From the NCBI RefSeq assembly GCF_001672295.1, contig NZ_JXMS01000012.1:1-64000 (forward strand): a DNA stretch of 64,000 bases, read 5' to 3'. The notes under the pieces were generated by a model. The model was not told the origin of the DNA and did no database searches. It saw only the letters and a list, made by a program, of their open reading frames with translations. The position numbers were made by a program, and so were the translations under genes. Of this stretch, positions 8,828 to 17,836 are shown piece by piece (position 1 is the stretch's first letter; each line of letters begins with the position of its first letter). The stretch comes from Halodesulfovibrio spirochaetisodalis. GTDB lineage: Bacteria > Desulfobacterota > Desulfovibrionia > Desulfovibrionales > Desulfovibrionaceae.

Positions 8828-9527
8828 GGTGCGCTCTTTGTTTTTTGCTGAAGAAGTATCCGGCAAAAATTCCGGTAAATGCACCTGCCATCAGACCCAT
8901 ATTATATGGGAGAGAGACCGACAGAATCGCTACAAGCGCTGCAACACCTGCGGCAAGCGCTGTTGCGCGGTCTGTTATGTTTGGCATCAGTAAGGCAAGG
9001 AACGTGAGGGGCACGGCAAAGTCAAAAGACCATTCTGGCGGTATAAGTGCGCCGAAAAAAATGCCCCCGATGGTGGCTGCCATCCATGTGACATACAAAG
9101 AGACACATGCTCCTAAAAAGAAAGGCGCTCTCTGAAATGGACTGTTTTTTTTAGTGAATTCCACAATGGAGACAGCGTATGCCTGATCGGACAAGGTGTA
9201 TGCAAGAAACAACCGTTGCCAGATCGAAATTTTGCCGAGGTACGGTGTGATTGAGGCGCTGTACATGATGAATCTGAGGTTGATCATGATGGTAGTTGCG
9301 ACAATCATGATTGCGGTGCTGTTTTCGGCAAGTAATTGGGCTGCAGTAACTTGCGCTGCACCCGCGAACATGAACAGCGTCATAAAAATAGCATTAACAG
9401 GGGAAACTCCTGCAGCTATTGTCACGACTCCTGTGAGCATTCCAAAAGGAACGATTCCCGGCATGACAGGGATAATCGTGCTGGCACCTATAAGGAAGGA
9501 TTCTTTTGCGGATCGGGTTGTTGGCAT
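8820..9527 (-). CDS. azlC: AzlC-type branched-chain amino acid exporter
   Basis: A 235-residue membrane protein with the AzlC signature near the N-terminus (PVMPGIVPFGMLTGV, FMFAGAAQVTAAQL) and several transmembrane segments. It forms the larger subunit of the AzlCD exporter. The G-run upstream is directly adjacent to the ATG, an unusual spacing, so the start may be poorly translated or slightly different. It is the first gene of the minus-strand set azlC-azlD-regulator-kinase. Confidence 0.88.
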   Translation of the reverse strand: MPTTRSAKESFLIGASTIIPVMPGIVPFGMLTGVVTIAAGVSPVNAIFMTLFMFAGAAQVTAAQLLAENSTAIMIVATTIMINLRFIMYSASITPYLGKISIWQRLFLAYTLSDQAYAVSIVEFTKKNSPFQRAPFFLGACVSLYVTWMAATIGGIFFGALIPPEWSFDFAVPLTFLALLMPNITDRATALAAGVAALVAILSVSLPYNMGLMAGAFTGIFAGYFFSKKQRAHHV

Positions 9528-9597
9528 CCCCTGAGAATACTATTCTAACGAGTGTCTGTCGATGGCTTTTGATGCCGATCCGCAAGCTTTGCCCCTG

Positions 9598-11376
9598 TTA
9601 TCCGGTTTGCCATGCCTGTTGTTCCGGGTGCTGCATTGTATGTACAACAACTGGAAGCTCTACAGGTGCAATAGGGCGCGAAAACAAATAGCCCTGCGAA
9701 TAATCGCAGCCAGCTTCAAGTAACATTATGCGTTGCTCTTCTTCTTCCACACCTTCTGCAACAACAGTAAGCCCGAGCGCATGTGCCAGCGCAATGACAG
9801 CTTTGACGATTTCATAGTTTGCCGGATTTTTTTCCATATCTTTAACAAAGCTTCTGTCAATTTTCAGAGTGCTGATGGGGAATTGTTGCAGATACATCAA
9901 CGATGAGTACCCAGTCCCAAAATCATCAATGCACAGCTCAACCCCAAGCGATCTCAGGCGACGCAGGGTAATATCTGCATAGTCAGGATTTTCCATAAGC
10001 ATGGTTTCCGTCACTTCAAGTCGCAGGCATTGCGGCGGTAGCTCGGTTTCTTTCAATATTCTGGATACAGTGTCTGTTAGTTCAAGGTCGGAAAGCTGAC
10101 GCGCGGAAAGATTGACATTAACTTTCAAATTCTTGAATAGCGGATTTTCGTTACGCCATGCGGCAAGAGTGGCGCATGCCTCTCTTAGTACCCACTCTCC
10201 AAGCTCCAGAATGAGACCGGTTTCTTCTGCAAGCGGAATAAATTTGCCCGGCGAAATAATGGCACCCTGACGGTTTTTCCATCGGACAAGCGCTTCAAAT
10301 CCCGTGATGCTCCTATTGTGGGTGTTAACCACAGGTTGATATTCAAGGAAAAATTCTTCGTTGATAAGAGCACTATGAAGATCCAGCTCCATGCTGATGA
10401 GCTTGAGTGCTTTGGAAAAAATGTGTGAGTCGTAGACCGCAACACCGTCTGTTCCGTTAGAACGTCCGTGATTAAGTGCGATATGTGCGTTTTGCAGATA
10501 GCGCTCTGCAGTATTCACTTCAGGGTCGGCGTGCATGATACCGAAGCTGGCCGACATATGAATTTGCTTATTGTTCCAGAGGATCGGACGCTTGATGCTG
10601 TGTATGAGCGTATCAATGAACCTATGGACGGATTCGTGTCCTGTTGTGTCTTCACACAGGAGAACAAACTCATCCCCGCCGATTCTGAAAACAGTATCAA
10701 TACCGTATGTAACGGCTTGAAGCCTGTCTGCAAGCTTGCAAAGAATCGCATCCCCCGCAGTGTGTCCAAGAGAGTCATTGATGTTCTTAAAGCGGTCGAT
10801 ATCCATGTACAGAATGGAGAAATTCCATCGTGAACATTTTGTTGCCCGTTCTATGGCCTGCTCAATCCTTTCGAGGCATTTTGATCTGTTAGGAAGTTTC
10901 GTAAGGCTGTCATGCCATGTGAAGTGGGTAAGTTGCTGTACAACATTATGGTGGGCGGTAACATCATGGCAAAATGCCCTGATGCCGCAGTGGCACCCTT
11001 GGGAATCAACGGCGCGGTTTGCTTCAAATTTCATCCACCGCTTTTTGCTGTCTGGCAGGCGAATTTGAAACTCAGCGCAGGCATAGTGTTCACCGTTATG
11101 TAGCTTGCACCACACTCCGTTCCATAGCGAGAGATGCTCTTCAACTATGATTGCTTCCATGAAGCGAGGATTGCGGTAAAAATGTTCCGCTTCGTACCCG
11201 CAGCAGGTTTCGCATGCATTGGAAACAACTTTTAGTGCTCCATCTGCAGCGTACCAAAACTCCCATAATGGTGAATGAAGTACCATATCACTGGTGAAAT
11301 CGTGGAAAGAAGCGCGCTGTGCTGTTTTACTAGTAATTGGCGATGGTACAGCTGTTTTATCTGTCTTTCCTGCCAT
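9598..11376 (-). CDS. PAS-GGDEF-EAL protein
   Basis: A 592-residue soluble protein. A PAS-like domain at about residues 30-150 is followed by a GGDEF domain (RIGGDEFVLL) and an EAL domain (FEALVRWKNR, IDDFGTGYSSL, VVAEGVE). Both catalytic signatures are intact, so it could make or degrade cyclic di-GMP. The allosteric RxxD site before GGDEF reads YGID, so product inhibition at that site is probably lost. AGGGAG lies before the ATG. It is transcribed alone. Confidence 0.92.
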   Translation of the reverse strand: MAGKTDKTAVPSPITSKTAQRASFHDFTSDMVLHSPLWEFWYAADGALKVVSNACETCCGYEAEHFYRNPRFMEAIIVEEHLSLWNGVWCKLHNGEHYACAEFQIRLPDSKKRWMKFEANRAVDSQGCHCGIRAFCHDVTAHHNVVQQLTHFTWHDSLTKLPNRSKCLERIEQAIERATKCSRWNFSILYMDIDRFKNINDSLGHTAGDAILCKLADRLQAVTYGIDTVFRIGGDEFVLLCEDTTGHESVHRFIDTLIHSIKRPILWNNKQIHMSASFGIMHADPEVNTAERYLQNAHIALNHGRSNGTDGVAVYDSHIFSKALKLISMELDLHSALINEEFFLEYQPVVNTHNRSITGFEALVRWKNRQGAIISPGKFIPLAEETGLILELGEWVLREACATLAAWRNENPLFKNLKVNVNLSARQLSDLELTDTVSRILKETELPPQCLRLEVTETMLMENPDYADITLRRLRSLGVELCIDDFGTGYSSLMYLQQFPISTLKIDRSFVKDMEKNPANYEIVKAVIALAHALGLTVVAEGVEEEEQRIMLLEAGCDYSQGYLFSRPIAPVELPVVVHTMQHPEQQAWQTG

Positions 11377-11552
11377 ATCTAACTCCCTGTAGCTTTTAGA
11401 TTATGCAGGATGAACCCCGTTGTGATGACAAAGAAAACATACAAATTGGTTGTCTCCTGTTTGTAGTGCCGTGGAGAAAACACAAACGTGTGTCGATAGA
11501 ATTCGCTAAGTTATTACATAAAAAAAGGTGATTAGGGAACTGAATAAAAAAT

Positions 11553-11594
11553 AAAGCACCCTGTACTGAAGTAAAGTTCAGTACAGGGTGCTTT
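11553..11594 (-). terminator. Terminator after the TPR gene
   Basis: An 18-bp perfect stem, starting AAAGCACCCTGTACTGAA, with a 6-nt loop, followed on the minus strand by a T-rich tract, just beyond the TPR gene stop. Confidence 0.9.
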
Positions 11595-11621
11595 GTAATT
11601 TTGTAATGTAATAAGCAGTAA

Positions 11622-12176
11622 TTATGCAGCAATATGTGCTAACACTTCTTTAGCTGCCTCATGTTCAGGGTCGAGGCGTAAAATTTCTTTGAATTCTTCA
11701 ATAGACTCATCTTTGCGGTCTGTAGAGAAGAGGCAGGTAGCGTAAGAGAAACGTACTGCAGTGTCTGTATTGTCTTCTTCCAGAGCTCTGGAAAATACAG
11801 GAAGAAGTTCATCTACACGTTCTGTGCTGTAACCTAGCTGAAGCAGGCCGTTTAACGCAACTTTGTTAATAGGATCAATGGAAAGAGCAATAAGGAACTG
11901 TTTGAAGCTCTCGTCATTTTTGCCCTGTTCAGCAAGAACAAGTCCGATACCCGCATGTGCTTTTGCACTTTTTTCTACTGCTGCGGCTTTCATGTATAAA
12001 GCTAATGCGGAGTCGTAGTCTCCTTCAAAGACACTTACAGCAGCAAGACCGATGATCGGTTCACAAGATTCGCTGTTAGCTTCAATAGCAGCTTTAAAGC
12101 ATTCGGTTGCTTCCGCGGTATCGCCTAATGCGAGATTGTATTCGCCAAGTACTTTTAATGTCTGGTAATCGCTCAT
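11622..12176 (-). CDS. TPR-repeat protein
   Basis: A 184-residue acidic soluble protein built almost entirely of tetratricopeptide-like helical pairs (for example GEYNLALGDTAEATECFKAA and EEFKEILRLDPEHEAAKEVL). No catalytic domain or signal peptide is visible. TPR proteins are interaction scaffolds and the partner is unknown. AAGGAT precedes the ATG. It is divergent from the first flagellar operon. Confidence 0.75.
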   Translation of the reverse strand: MSDYQTLKVLGEYNLALGDTAEATECFKAAIEANSESCEPIIGLAAVSVFEGDYDSALALYMKAAAVEKSAKAHAGIGLVLAEQGKNDESFKQFLIALSIDPINKVALNGLLQLGYSTERVDELLPVFSRALEEDNTDTAVRFSYATCLFSTDRKDESIEEFKEILRLDPEHEAAKEVLAHIAA

Positions 12177-12496
12177 TCGGGTATCCTTATTTAGTTTAGC
12201 TACATCCCCACAATTTCACACGATTAGGCGTGTAGGAAAAATAGTTCAGATTTTGTGTAGTCGCAAAGTATGTAGCAACTAACATGCCAAGAAAAATCAT
12301 CATTCATTTTCTCTTAGTGACAAATCTCCGTCACTGTTTCTGCTTTTTTCGGTTGAGCATTAAAGGCTCTGCAATAAATCTCATTATAAACAGCATGTTA
12401 TAAGTGTGGAACACCTTTTGCTTAATCGTGAGTACCGTTGCCTCTTTTTTCATAACTGACGCATCGGCAAGATTTACTGAAAGGGAGGATACCTGC
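12177..12496. other. Intergenic region before the first flagellar operon
   Basis: It holds the promoter side of the TPR gene and the sigma-54-type promoter of the flagellar operon (separate entry). I see no gene. Confidence 0.6.
12407..12421 (+). promoter_or_regulatory. Sigma-54-type promoter of the flgB operon
   Basis: TGGAAC-N5-TTGC matches the -24/-12 consensus TGGCAC-N5-TTGC, with the invariant GG and GC separated by exactly 10 nt. It lies 75 nt upstream of flgB. Many polar-flagellum class II operons use sigma-54, so this fits. Confidence 0.7.
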
Positions 12497-12907
12497 ATGA
12501 AAGGTCTATTTGAGAGCCATACATTGCTGAGCGCAAAAGTTATGGACATGCAGTTGCAGCGTCAGAATGTCGTCATGAGTAACATGGCGAACATTAAAAC
12601 CCCCGGGTACCTCGCTCGCAGGGTTAAATTTGAAGAAGATCTTCAAAAAGCGCTGAACCTTGATGCTCGTGGAAAAATGACACGTACATCCGGCAAACAT
12701 GTTCCTGCAGTGTTCGATGAGAAAAAATTCGGAGCTGAGTGGGAAAAAGATATGCCACTTCGTATCGTTCACGGTGAAGACCGAGTTGATATGGATAAAG
12801 AAATGGCAGTGATGGCTAAAAACACCATGCGTTACAACACACTGGCAACAGTGATGAAAAGCAATTTTGAGGGCATGAAAAATGTCATCTCAAGTGGAGC
12901 TAAATAA
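12497..12907 (+). CDS. flgB: Flagellar proximal rod protein FlgB
   Basis: A 136-residue rod component in the periplasm with the usual N-terminal rod/hook motif (SNMANIKTPGYLARR, about residues 31-45) and a C-terminal helical region. The ATG at 12497 has AGGGAGGAT upstream and gives the normal FlgB length. It is the first gene of the operon and its stop overlaps the flgC start by one base. Confidence 0.95.
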   Translation: MKGLFESHTLLSAKVMDMQLQRQNVVMSNMANIKTPGYLARRVKFEEDLQKALNLDARGKMTRTSGKHVPAVFDEKKFGAEWEKDMPLRIVHGEDRVDMDKEMAVMAKNTMRYNTLATVMKSNFEGMKNVISSGAK

Positions 12908-13347
12908 TGGATTTCATGACAGCACTCGATATCGGGGCTTCTGCGCTCAGTACTGAGCGTACAAGCATGAACATTATTTCAATGAACCTTGCAAACGCTA
13001 AAACTACCCGTACTCCTGAAGGCGGCCCGTACCGACGCAAGACTGTTGTTTTGCAGGCTACCGAGGTTGACCATCCGTTCAGCAAGCAGATGAAGACTGC
13101 AATGGACAGGGACTTACGCGGTGTTCGTGTTCAGCAGGTAGCTCAGGATAAGCGTCCTCTTAAACGCGTATATGAGCCGGGACATCCGGATGCGAATGAG
13201 GAAGGATATGTGTTTTATCCGGACATTAACGTTGTGGAAGAAATGGCAAGTATGATGACTGCTCAGCGAAGCTATGACGCAAACATCTCTTCAATGGATG
13301 CAGTCAAAACCATGTACAACAAAGCACTGGAACTTGGCCGCGGCTAA
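12907..13347 (+). CDS. flgC: Flagellar rod protein FlgC
   Basis: A 146-residue rod protein. The N-terminus has SMNLANAKTTRTPEGGPYRRK, typical of FlgC, and the C-terminus has YPDINVVEEMASMMTAQRSYDAN. Translation is coupled to flgB through a TAATG overlap. Confidence 0.95.
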   Translation: MDFMTALDIGASALSTERTSMNIISMNLANAKTTRTPEGGPYRRKTVVLQATEVDHPFSKQMKTAMDRDLRGVRVQQVAQDKRPLKRVYEPGHPDANEEGYVFYPDINVVEEMASMMTAQRSYDANISSMDAVKTMYNKALELGRG

Positions 13348-13370
13348 GTCAGTCTGTTCAGGAGTAAGCA

Positions 13371-13697
13371 ATGTCCATTCAGAATGTAGGAATGAAAGCA
13401 TATTCCGAAGCCTTAAAAAGCTTCGCTTCCGGTACTCACAAGGTGCAGAAGTCCGCTGCATCCGAAGAGAAAGTAACCAGTTCCTTTATGGAAACTGTTG
13501 AAGCATCTGTGAAGAAAGTAAACGAAATGCAGCAGAATAAAGCTGCAATGGTTGAATCTTTCGCTTCAGGTGAACAGCAAAACGTACACGAACTTATGAT
13601 TTCGTTACAGAAAGCCAGCGTAGCAATGAATCTTACGTCCGCCGTACGTAATAAGGTTCTCAACGCATATAATGAAATCAGCAAAATGCAGTTCTAG
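13371..13697 (+). CDS. fliE: Flagellar hook-basal body protein FliE
   Basis: A 108-residue protein that joins the MS-ring to the rod. The C-terminal half has VHELMISLQKASVAMNLTSAVRNKVLNAYNEI in family style, with a basic and serine-rich N-terminus. It lies 23 nt after flgC. Confidence 0.95.
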   Translation: MSIQNVGMKAYSEALKSFASGTHKVQKSAASEEKVTSSFMETVEASVKKVNEMQQNKAAMVESFASGEQQNVHELMISLQKASVAMNLTSAVRNKVLNAYNEISKMQF

Positions 13698-13749
13698 TCC
13701 CTACTGTTAAATATCGCCTTTTATTAACTGTATTTTTTCGGAGTAAATA

Positions 13750-15375
13750 ATGTCCCCCATGTTAAACGATGCTGTTGATCGCACGAAAAATTTCTGGTCG
13801 AGCATTACCCTGTCGCAAAGGGTATTTATCGGCGGTCTTGCTGTTACAGTAGTAGGCATATTCTTTGCCTTGCTGTTCTGGCTTAATAAGCCAGATATGC
13901 AGTTGCTGTACTCAAATCTGGCTCTTGAGGATGCGAATAGAATCGTCAAAGTTTTGCAGGCTGAAAAGGTTGCATACAGCTTGGAAAACAGCGGTTCCAC
14001 CATCCTTGTTCCGGCTGACAAAGTATACGATATGCGTATCAAGATTGCCGGTGACGGTGGTTTAACAGGGCAGGGCATTGGCTTTGAAGTGTTTGACGAC
14101 GTGAAGGTCGGTCAGACAGAGTTTGTACAGAAAATTAACTACCAGCGTGCTTTGCAGGGCGAACTGAGCCGTACCATTACGGAATTCCCTGCGGTTGAGT
14201 CTGCAAGAGTGCATTTGGTAATTCCTCAGAAAAGCTTGTTCATTGAGGAAGAAATGCCGCCGTCCGCTTCTGTTGTTTTGACCCTTGGTGAAGGGAAGAA
14301 AATGACAAACAAGGACGTGACAGCGGTAGTAAACCTCTTAACCATGTCTGTTGAAGGTCTGCAGAAAAGCCGTGTTTCAGTGGCAGACACGAAAGGTACT
14401 GTGCTCTATCATCCTGAAGATGAAACTTCCATCGAAGGCATGACAGCAACACAGTTTGACCACAAACAGACTATCCAGAGAAATCTGGAAATGCGCATCC
14501 AAGATCTTCTGTATCCGATCATCGGTGCAGGTAAGGTGATTGCGAAAGTTAACGCAGACCTTGATTTCAGCCAGAAAACAATTCGTAAGGAACTGTTTGA
14601 TCCTGAGAGCTCCGTTGTTCGTTCCGAGCAGAAAAGCGCGGAAACAACAAGCGGTCGTGCTAACATGGAGGCTGGCAGTGCAGATGCAAACTTCAGAGGC
14701 GACGGTATCAACGGCAGCTTGAGCCAGCAGGACGCAACCCGCGAAACATCCACAACAAACTACGAGATCAATAAAGAAGAGCAGAATATCGTGACCCCTG
14801 TGGGTCAGATAGATCGCCTTAGCATCGCGGTTGTTGTTGATGGTATGTACGCAGCGGATCCTGAGACCGGCGCAATGGTATTCACCCCGCGTACTGAAGA
14901 AGAGATGGCACGCATTAACGCTCTGGTTTCCAAAGCTGTTGGTTTTGAATCAGCACGCGGTGATGCTATCGAAGTTTCCTGCATCGCTTTCGGCGAGCTG
15001 AATGTAGAGCAGGAACGCAGCCTTGCAGAGGTTATTGGCGATTACGCATTACGCATGGGTAAACCGATCCTCAACGCAGTACTCGTCTTCCTCTTCCTTC
15101 TCCTTATTGTTCGTCCGGTTATCCTCGCACTTATTCGACCAAAAGTTGAAGCAGGTGAGGTTATGGAAGGGCTTGAAGGTCTTCCAATGGGCGAAGAGCG
15201 CATAGCGCTTATTGAAGGTGAAGAAGAATTGGATGCACTGGATGCACTGAAGAAGATCGAAGACATTAAGGCGCATGCATTACAGATTTCAGAACAGAAC
15301 ATGGAACAAGCTGTAGGCATCTTGAAGTCTTGGCTTAAAGATACCGGAGGACATAAAGTTGGCCACTCAGCTTAA
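13750..15375 (+). CDS. fliF: Flagellar MS-ring protein FliF
   Basis: A 541-residue MS-ring protein: a transmembrane segment at about residues 25-45, a periplasmic ring domain (LALEDANRIVKVLQ, YQRALQGELSRTI), a variable serine- and acid-rich middle, a second transmembrane segment at about 437-460 and a C-terminal FliG-binding tail. A Shine-Dalgarno-like GGAG precedes the ATG. Its 3' end overlaps fliG by 17 nt. Confidence 0.95.
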   Translation: MSPMLNDAVDRTKNFWSSITLSQRVFIGGLAVTVVGIFFALLFWLNKPDMQLLYSNLALEDANRIVKVLQAEKVAYSLENSGSTILVPADKVYDMRIKIAGDGGLTGQGIGFEVFDDVKVGQTEFVQKINYQRALQGELSRTITEFPAVESARVHLVIPQKSLFIEEEMPPSASVVLTLGEGKKMTNKDVTAVVNLLTMSVEGLQKSRVSVADTKGTVLYHPEDETSIEGMTATQFDHKQTIQRNLEMRIQDLLYPIIGAGKVIAKVNADLDFSQKTIRKELFDPESSVVRSEQKSAETTSGRANMEAGSADANFRGDGINGSLSQQDATRETSTTNYEINKEEQNIVTPVGQIDRLSIAVVVDGMYAADPETGAMVFTPRTEEEMARINALVSKAVGFESARGDAIEVSCIAFGELNVEQERSLAEVIGDYALRMGKPILNAVLVFLFLLLIVRPVILALIRPKVEAGEVMEGLEGLPMGEERIALIEGEEELDALDALKKIEDIKAHALQISEQNMEQAVGILKSWLKDTGGHKVGHSA

Positions 15376-16360
15376 AGGCGCGGATAAGACCGCCGTATTA
15401 CTTCTGGCGATGGGAGATAAGTTCACCGCCGAGACGTTCAAGCGTCTCGACCGTGCAGACATCGCTCATATTTCAAAAGCCATGATGGAGCTGGACACAG
15501 TTCCAAAAGAAGATGTTGAAGATATCTTACGTGAGTTCCATCACTCAATGATCTCAGGCAAAGATATGATTACCGGTGGCGAAGATGCTACCCGTCGTAT
15601 GCTCCTGAAGAACCTTGATAGTGAAACAGCCAAGTACATCATGGATACTCTTGAGCTGGATAACGGTCCTGCACCGTTCCGTGAACTTGAAAACGTAAGT
15701 CCTCGAATCCTTGCCCAGATCCTGCGTAACGAACATCCGCAGACACTGGCACTTATTCTCGGTCACCTGCATTCAGATCAGGCAGCAGAGCTTATCCAGA
15801 TGCTCCCTGCCGGTATCAGACCGGAAGTGCTTATGCGTCTCGCCCGTCTCGAAGCAGTACCGGAAGATATGCTTATGGCAGTAGACAAAGTATTGCAGAG
15901 CCAGCTTATCGCAATGGGCGGCAAGGAAGGCAAGAAAGTGGGCGGCATCGCTGCTGTTGCAGAAATTCTCAACGCAGTGGATCGCGCTACCGAAGAAGAA
16001 GTACTCGCAGAGATCGAAGAAGAATCTGTACAGATGGCAGAAGACATTCGAAACCTCATGTTCGTATTCGAAGACGTGGCAACACTGGATGGCCGTGCAA
16101 TCCGCGAAGTGCTGAAAGAAGTATCCAACGACGATATGACTCTGGCACTCAAAGGTGCATCCGAAGACATGCAGGACGTATTCTTCAGCAACATGTCCGA
16201 ACGTGCATCCAAAATGATCAGGGAAGATTTGGAGATCATGGGACCTACAAAGCTTTCAGATGTAGAGGGTGCACAGCAGGCGATCGTAAAAATTGTTCGT
16301 CGTCTGGAAATGGAAGGACGTATAGCCATCGGACGTGGAGGCAACGATGTATTCATTTAA
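15359..16360 (+). CDS. fliG: Flagellar motor switch protein FliG
   Basis: A full-length 333-residue rotor protein. The N-terminal FliF-binding, middle (EHPQTLALILGHL) and C-terminal torque domains (LDGRAIREVLKEV, LKGASEDM, MSERASKMIREDL, GPTKLSDVEG) are all present. The charged residues that face the stator in E. coli have counterparts here: the K of LKGA, the R of SER, ED of RED and K of GPTK. The start is TTG at 15359 with GGAGG 8 nt upstream. Its last codons double as the ribosome binding site (GTGGAGG) of the next small gene, whose ATG overlaps it by 14 nt. Confidence 0.95.
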   Translation: MATQLKGADKTAVLLLAMGDKFTAETFKRLDRADIAHISKAMMELDTVPKEDVEDILREFHHSMISGKDMITGGEDATRRMLLKNLDSETAKYIMDTLELDNGPAPFRELENVSPRILAQILRNEHPQTLALILGHLHSDQAAELIQMLPAGIRPEVLMRLARLEAVPEDMLMAVDKVLQSQLIAMGGKEGKKVGGIAAVAEILNAVDRATEEEVLAEIEEESVQMAEDIRNLMFVFEDVATLDGRAIREVLKEVSNDDMTLALKGASEDMQDVFFSNMSERASKMIREDLEIMGPTKLSDVEGAQQAIVKIVRRLEMEGRIAIGRGGNDVFI

Positions 16361-16814
16361 CACAAGTTCTGATTCAATTGTATCTGCTCCGGCAATGCCG
16401 AAATTCGATGACCGTGGTATCAGCGAACTGCTCAATGACGCTGCAGGAAAAGACATGGCACATGCTTACAGCGCAGCTTTTGATGCGGTTTCCAGCGAAG
16501 CTGAATTTTCTTTCCATGAAGAGGACAACGATATTGCTGTTCCTAAGCTTGATGACCGTGGAGTCTGCGAGCTGCTTGAAGAAGATATTTGTACTGCTGA
16601 ACCGGCACAGGTTGCAGAACCGGTTGTTGAACAGCATCAGGCTGCCTTCTTTAGCACTATGTCTGATCGTGCTTTCAAGACTGTTGATGATCTGGAGAAT
16701 ATTGTTGCGACAAAGCTTTCAGATATCGCTGGCAGTCAGCAGGAACTCATGGAACGTATCAAAATGAACGGACGATTTGCCGCAGGGCACGGAGGATACA
16801 ATGCCTATGTCTAA
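16347..16814 (+). CDS. Chimeric FliH-N/FliG-C small protein 1
   Basis: A 155-residue protein not known to me as a flagellar family. The first ~20 residues (MYSFNTSSDSIVSAPAMPK) resemble the FliH start encoded downstream (MPTSNVISAEMLAEPATPK). The rest resembles the FliG C-terminus: FDDRGISELLN, then a second partial copy LDDRGVCELLE, then AFFSTMSDRAFKTVDDLE, TKLSDIAGSQQ and a tail GHGGYNAYV like FliG GRGGNDVFI. It overlaps fliG by 14 nt with GTGGAGG 5 nt before the ATG. The reading frame is intact despite strong divergence, which suggests it is kept. Torque-site residues are partly retained (SDR, DD, TK). A modifier of the rotor or export apparatus is one possible role; this is speculation. 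Confidence 0.8.
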   Translation: MYSFNTSSDSIVSAPAMPKFDDRGISELLNDAAGKDMAHAYSAAFDAVSSEAEFSFHEEDNDIAVPKLDDRGVCELLEEDICTAEPAQVAEPVVEQHQAAFFSTMSDRAFKTVDDLENIVATKLSDIAGSQQELMERIKMNGRFAAGHGGYNAYV

Positions 16815-17085
16815 CAGTACTTCTGAATCCGTATTGTCCTACGCAGTAGAACAGAAATTTGACAGCCGCGGCAGTCGTGAATTGCTGAATGAAGCATCAA
16901 TTGATGATATGCTGGCACATAACGACGCGTTTTTCAGCAATGTTTCTGACCGTGTTTTCAAAGCGATAAAAGGAAACATGGAAGATATTATTTCTGCAAG
17001 TCTTTCCGGTGTGGTCAGCACACCCAAAGCTATGTCTCATCTTGACGTGAAGGGAGGCGTAGGAGGCAGCGATGCCTACCTCTAA
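16801..17085 (+). CDS. Chimeric FliH-N/FliG-C small protein 2
   Basis: A 94-residue protein, a second copy of the same kind. The FliH-like start MPMSNSTSESVLSYAVEQK is followed by FDSRGSRELLNEASIDDM (compare FliG LDGRAIREVLKEVSNDDM), AFFSNVSDRVFKAI (FliG FFSNMSERASKMI) and the tail GVGGSDAYL. It has lost more of the FliG charges: the RED position reads KGN and GPTK reads ISAS. GGAGG lies 5 nt before the ATG, and it overlaps both neighbours by 14 nt, as the first copy does. Function is unknown. Confidence 0.78.
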   Translation: MPMSNSTSESVLSYAVEQKFDSRGSRELLNEASIDDMLAHNDAFFSNVSDRVFKAIKGNMEDIISASLSGVVSTPKAMSHLDVKGGVGGSDAYL

Positions 17086-17836
17086 CGTTATTTCCGCAGA
17101 AATGTTAGCTGAGCCGGCTACACCTAAAGGTGTAGCTGCGTGGGGTACCATTTTTACCGGCCCCGGTTCTGCCAATGAACATACCCTTGAAGGGATGGAA
17201 GGCTCCCGATCAGGCCAGTGGGATGATGCCACAGAAGCCATGTACATGGAGCGTGTTCGTGAGCGCGCTGCAGAGCGTGCTTCTGGAATTCTTGCCAAAG
17301 CACGTGAGGAAGCGGAGTGGCTTAAAGAAAAAGCGCGTCAGGAAGGGTATGAGCAAGGTTGCCAGCGTGCTCAGGATGAACTGACCGCGTTGCAACAGCA
17401 GCATGCAGACTCAGTTTCAAGTGTGCTGGGTGCCATTCAAGGGCAATGCTCAAATATTTTTGACAGCTGGCGCGGTGACTTGGTTGCCATCGTCCGCTCT
17501 GCCGTCGAGCGTATGTGCGCTGTGGAGATGTCAGAAAACCGTCAGGCATCTTTGGAAAAGCTGTTTTCAGAGGCTGTTCAGATTTTGGATGAGCGCAGGC
17601 AGCTTGTTATTACCGTACATCCTGATGATGAAGAGATGGTCACAGGTATTATCCAGAACGCACAGCAGCACTACACCGGTCTTGAAGCCTGGAAGGTCAA
17701 AGCTTCTGCAGCGGTTGCTGCAGGCGGCATCCTTGTTGAGAGTCAGGATGGTATGGTCGACAATACTATCACCAGCCGTCGCGTAGCTGTAGATGAAATT
17801 TTAGACCAGCTTATGATTCCAGAGGATCAAATATGA
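17072..17836 (+). CDS. fliH: Flagellar export ATPase regulator FliH
   Basis: A 254-residue FliH. An N-terminal variable region is followed by a long alpha-helical segment rich in A, E, K, R and Q (about residues 65-125) and a C-terminal globular domain that binds FliI. FliH holds the FliI ATPase and docks it at the export gate. GGAGG precedes the ATG, and the stop overlaps fliI as ATGA. Its first 20 residues recur in the two small genes upstream. Confidence 0.9.
   Translation: MPTSNVISAEMLAEPATPKGVAAWGTIFTGPGSANEHTLEGMEGSRSGQWDDATEAMYMERVRERAAERASGILAKAREEAEWLKEKARQEGYEQGCQRAQDELTALQQQHADSVSSVLGAIQGQCSNIFDSWRGDLVAIVRSAVERMCAVEMSENRQASLEKLFSEAVQILDERRQLVITVHPDDEEMVTGIIQNAQQHYTGLEAWKVKASAAVAAGGILVESQDGMVDNTITSRRVAVDEILDQLMIPEDQI

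Noticed and set aside
16335-17085. fliG frameshift or assembly duplication explaining the small ORFs
   Set aside because: fliG is complete with a normal C-terminus, and the extra copies are too diverged from it and from each other to be an assembly artefact.
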